A stretch of DNA of 64,000 nucleotides, taken from positions 36,751,326 to 36,815,325 of the forward strand of contig OZ026844.1 of the NCBI GenBank assembly GCA_964023205.1, in the 5' to 3' direction. Below the pieces are notes generated by a model. The model searched no databases. It worked only from the letters and a program-made list of their open reading frames with translations, and was not told where the DNA came from. The DNA comes from Lutraria lutraria. Taxonomy: Eukaryota; Mollusca; Bivalvia; Venerida; Mactridae. Positions 62,052-64,000 of the stretch are shown here, in pieces; the first letter of the stretch is position 1, and each line of letters begins with the position of its first letter. Made by a program: the position numbers and the translations under genes.

Positions 62052-62104
62052 AAAGGGAGATAATCTATGCTATGCAATTCTTTTGAGCATAATTACTTCC
62101 CTTT
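62052..62104. repeat. AAGGGAGATAA inverted-repeat hairpin
   Basis: AAAGGGAGATAAT..ATGC at 62052 mirrors GCATAATTACTTCCCTTT ending at 62104, with the complementary ATGC steps extending the stem. This is the third hairpin of this family. Confidence 0.7.
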
Positions 62105-63167
62105 GTTTTATATTTTATTCACACTTCCAAGTGTTCTGGTATCCACACTAAGGCCAGTACATGTATTAATGAATTGAAGGTTAAAAGATCATTTACACTT
62201 CAATTACTTCCTCATTCTTATTCCTTGTGCATTCCAGTAACATTTGAAACAATTTGCTAGCAGCTTTTCTATATATTTTGTAAATTTGTAAAGATACATG
62301 TAGTCTAGTTTCTGTTACACTTAACCTTTAAGCTAATAAGCTATAACTATCCTTCAGTCTATAATTGCCTTAGAACATTTTCTGTTTCAAAATTCATTTA
62401 TCTTAAGATTAAGAAGATTAACCCTAGCCAGGACTATAAGTTCTTTATAATTACTTAATTACCACTGTATGATACATTGTGACTTGATTATTTATCACAC
62501 TATTATTATATTCAGCATCTCAGTCCTATATGTTTGTTTATAGAATACAGAAGGCATTTACACCTTAATTGTTCAAGTCCATGATTGTTATATATATTCC
62601 ATGTGTTGTCTTGGAGATCATAGAATGTGTTAAGGATGATTCAAATGAGAAAATTCAGATGTTACTTTATGTTGTCTTTTGGGAATGATAAATTAGCCTC
62701 ACTTACTGATAACCTTTGGCATACCTTTGCCCTTTTCATATGTTAAAACAATTCTGTGTTACTTACTTTAGTTAAGTATGGCTCTCCGACAGTGTACTGA
62801 AAGAATTTCCAGCACTTGATTGTAAAACAAAGAGCTACAATAAATGAAGACGTTTGTTTCATATTTGTGAATATATTGTTTATGAACAAAACAATTGCTC
62901 AAGGGAGCTTACAGTTTAAATTAACTTATTGGTTTATAGTATTTGTTCAAATTTGGAGAGGATTTGAGAGTTGCCTTAAAAATGATCAATGGCATGAAGC
63001 TGTTCCTTTATTAAGACACAATACAGACAGATGTGTATATCAGTACCTGTTATACATTTACATCCTGTTCCTCATATGATTATTTGATTTCCACACAATC
63101 ATGTGATTGTAGATTTTTAATGTACTATGAATGTAGTTGCTTTAAACTTATCAAGCATCTAATATTT
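62105..63167 (+). other. Intron-like sequence, no gene seen
   Basis: The frame at 62816-63079 (87 codons, +) contains a somewhat more protein-like middle (residues about 45-75: Trp, charged and His residues), but no family is recognised and no flanking splice pair encloses it. I leave it as unsupported. Confidence 0.35.
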
Positions 63168-63209
63168 ATGTTAATATTTTTCTTTCTTTTCTATTTTCAG
63201 GTAAGTTAC
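63168..63209 (+). other. Recursive splice site (ratchet point) candidate 3
   Basis: This is the strongest of the three. TTAAT (A near 63174, 26 nt upstream) is followed by about 20 nt of almost pure pyrimidine, TTTTCAG ending at 63200, then GTAAGTTAC from 63201. An 88-codon frame (63033-63299) runs across the site, but its product is low-complexity, T-rich and unlike any family I know, so an ordinary coding exon is not supported. A cryptic exon after the acceptor, as in vertebrate recursive splicing, cannot be excluded. Confidence 0.65.
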
Positions 63210-63499
63210 ATGTCAGAGTATGATAACTTTGTTTGTGAGAGATGTCGAGTGGTGTCAGCTGGTTTGTGTGTGAATGCTTTTCATCCGGCAGAAATTTAAA
63301 TCGTAGAAGGGATCATGTCTCCATTTGAAGCTTTGTGTGGTGCATGGAACCAGAGAAAGTCCTGGACTTCTTCTTTATCTTTGGTCATTTCATGATGTCA
63401 GTGACTTGTACAAAATCCTGTAGTATGATATATAACGATGAAACATGTAGTCTTTACCTTGTTATACTGTACCACAGTGTATAGACTTACCAGGTATTC

Positions 63500-63760
63500 A
63501 GGGCTCTCCGTGTTTGAGTGAATGGTTTTTGTCTCTGACTAGTAATTAATAGCCCCTCACTACTGTATGTTCAAATCCCATCTGAGATGAGCAAAACATA
63601 ACACATTTCTGTATGCTGTCCAGCTTGCTTATGGTAGGTCAGTGCAATCTACCCAGGTGTGTGGCTGGAGTCTTCCTCTTCCACCTCTGATAAAGTTGAA
63701 AGGTCACCAAATGACCCGGCTGATGGTGCAACATTAAACTTCTAGTCAAAATAAAAATAA
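63500..63760 (+). mobile_element. SINE family S2, copy 5 (best preserved)
   Basis: The tRNA-like head GTTTGAGTGAATGG and AATAGCCCCTCACTACTGTA lead to a B box TGTTCAAATCCC. The body has CAAATGACCCGGCTGATGG and GTGCAACATTAAACTTC, with an A-rich tail (CAAAATAAAAATAA). It lies 300 bp downstream of ratchet site 3. No clear target-site duplication was found. Confidence 0.85.
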
Positions 63761-64000
63761 TATACTTTAGTGTTATCATTGATAATCTTGAGTACTGAAG
63801 ATTTAGAACTGGAGTACTAATTAATTAGTGAAGTTTATTGTTGATTTACTGGTTCATTATGAATAATGTACATCTGAAATCATGTAATGATATGGTAATG
63901 GCAGTCTTGTATTTCTTTTCAAAACTTCATGGCTTGATTTCGTTTTATTTTATGTCGGTCTGTTACTCAATGTGTTAATAATAATCAAGCACTTGCACTA
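63761..64000 (+). other. Intron-like sequence, no gene seen
   Basis: This is short AT-rich end-of-window sequence without features. Confidence 0.4.

Larger units (their letters stand above)
1..64000 (+). other. Probable interior of one giant intron, + strand sense
   Basis: No exon with conserved protein content is recognisable on either strand. What supports an intron rather than intergenic DNA is a set of three fused acceptor/donor sites on the + strand at about 30-kb spacing, general T and G enrichment of the + strand, and CpG depletion outside young repeats, which in molluscs is expected of methylated gene bodies. The host gene lies outside the window and cannot be named. Intergenic DNA remains possible if the splice signals are coincidental. 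Confidence 0.55.

Noticed and set aside
62816..63079. 87-codon frame with a protein-like central segment just before ratchet site 3.
   Set aside because: No family is recognised, there is no acceptor before or donor after the segment, and the frame ends are ordinary AT-rich sequence.

Overview
The window is AT-rich, CpG-poor animal nuclear DNA, most likely from a bivalve mollusc. The pointers are bivalve-type repeats: a rolling-circle-like element with a 161-bp tandem core and GGGCCA/GCTCACCTGA ends, tRNA-headed SINEs with (AAAC)n tails, many AAGGGAGATAA motifs, and TA- or TTAA-flanked MITEs. A single run of exactly 200 N (44938-45137) is a scaffold-join gap. I cannot name the species.

I found no protein-coding gene or exon that I can support on either strand. 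The longest open frames (about 60-115 codons) are T-rich hydrophobic strings, simple-repeat translations, repeat-internal frames or frames running through N. The + strand looks T- and G-enriched, as expected for the sense strand of a very long intron. The best positive evidence for that reading is three fused splice sites, TTTTCAG|GTAAG, each with a long polypyrimidine tract and a branch-point-like A 26-27 nt upstream. Their junctions are at 4033/4034, 34151/34152 and 63200/63201, spaced 30.1 and 29.0 kb apart. This is the signature of recursive-splicing ratchet points (zero-nucleotide exons). My main hypothesis is that the whole window lies inside one giant + strand intron removed in steps of about 30 kb.

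Layout. 1-10 kb: family A elements, a TTG-rich minisatellite, ratchet site 1 and a four-unit array of paired inverted CCAAT motifs (4.77-5.28 kb). 10-19 kb: a second SINE family, a degenerate AACATCTTTG minisatellite and a GAT/GCT microsatellite cluster. 19.47-22.27 kb: a 2.8-kb element with 568-bp near-identical inverted repeats, with a rolling-circle-like element nested inside. 22-44 kb: SINEs, one with a perfect 12-bp target-site duplication; ratchet site 2; and two direct copies of a 1.16-1.19-kb non-autonomous element (family B). 44-64 kb: assembly gap, a TTAA-flanked MITE nested in a family A copy, further A copies, TA-flanked MITEs, AAGGGAGATAA clusters and ratchet site 3.

Three otherwise unrelated repeat families (A about 190 bp, B about 1.17 kb, P about 0.88 kb) share one layout: a left hairpin, an inverted copy of one hairpin arm near the right end, then a second short hairpin 6-8 nt from the end. 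A and B also share the same terminal sequence. This matches Helentron/HINE-type rolling-circle elements and suggests A and B are moved by one helper.
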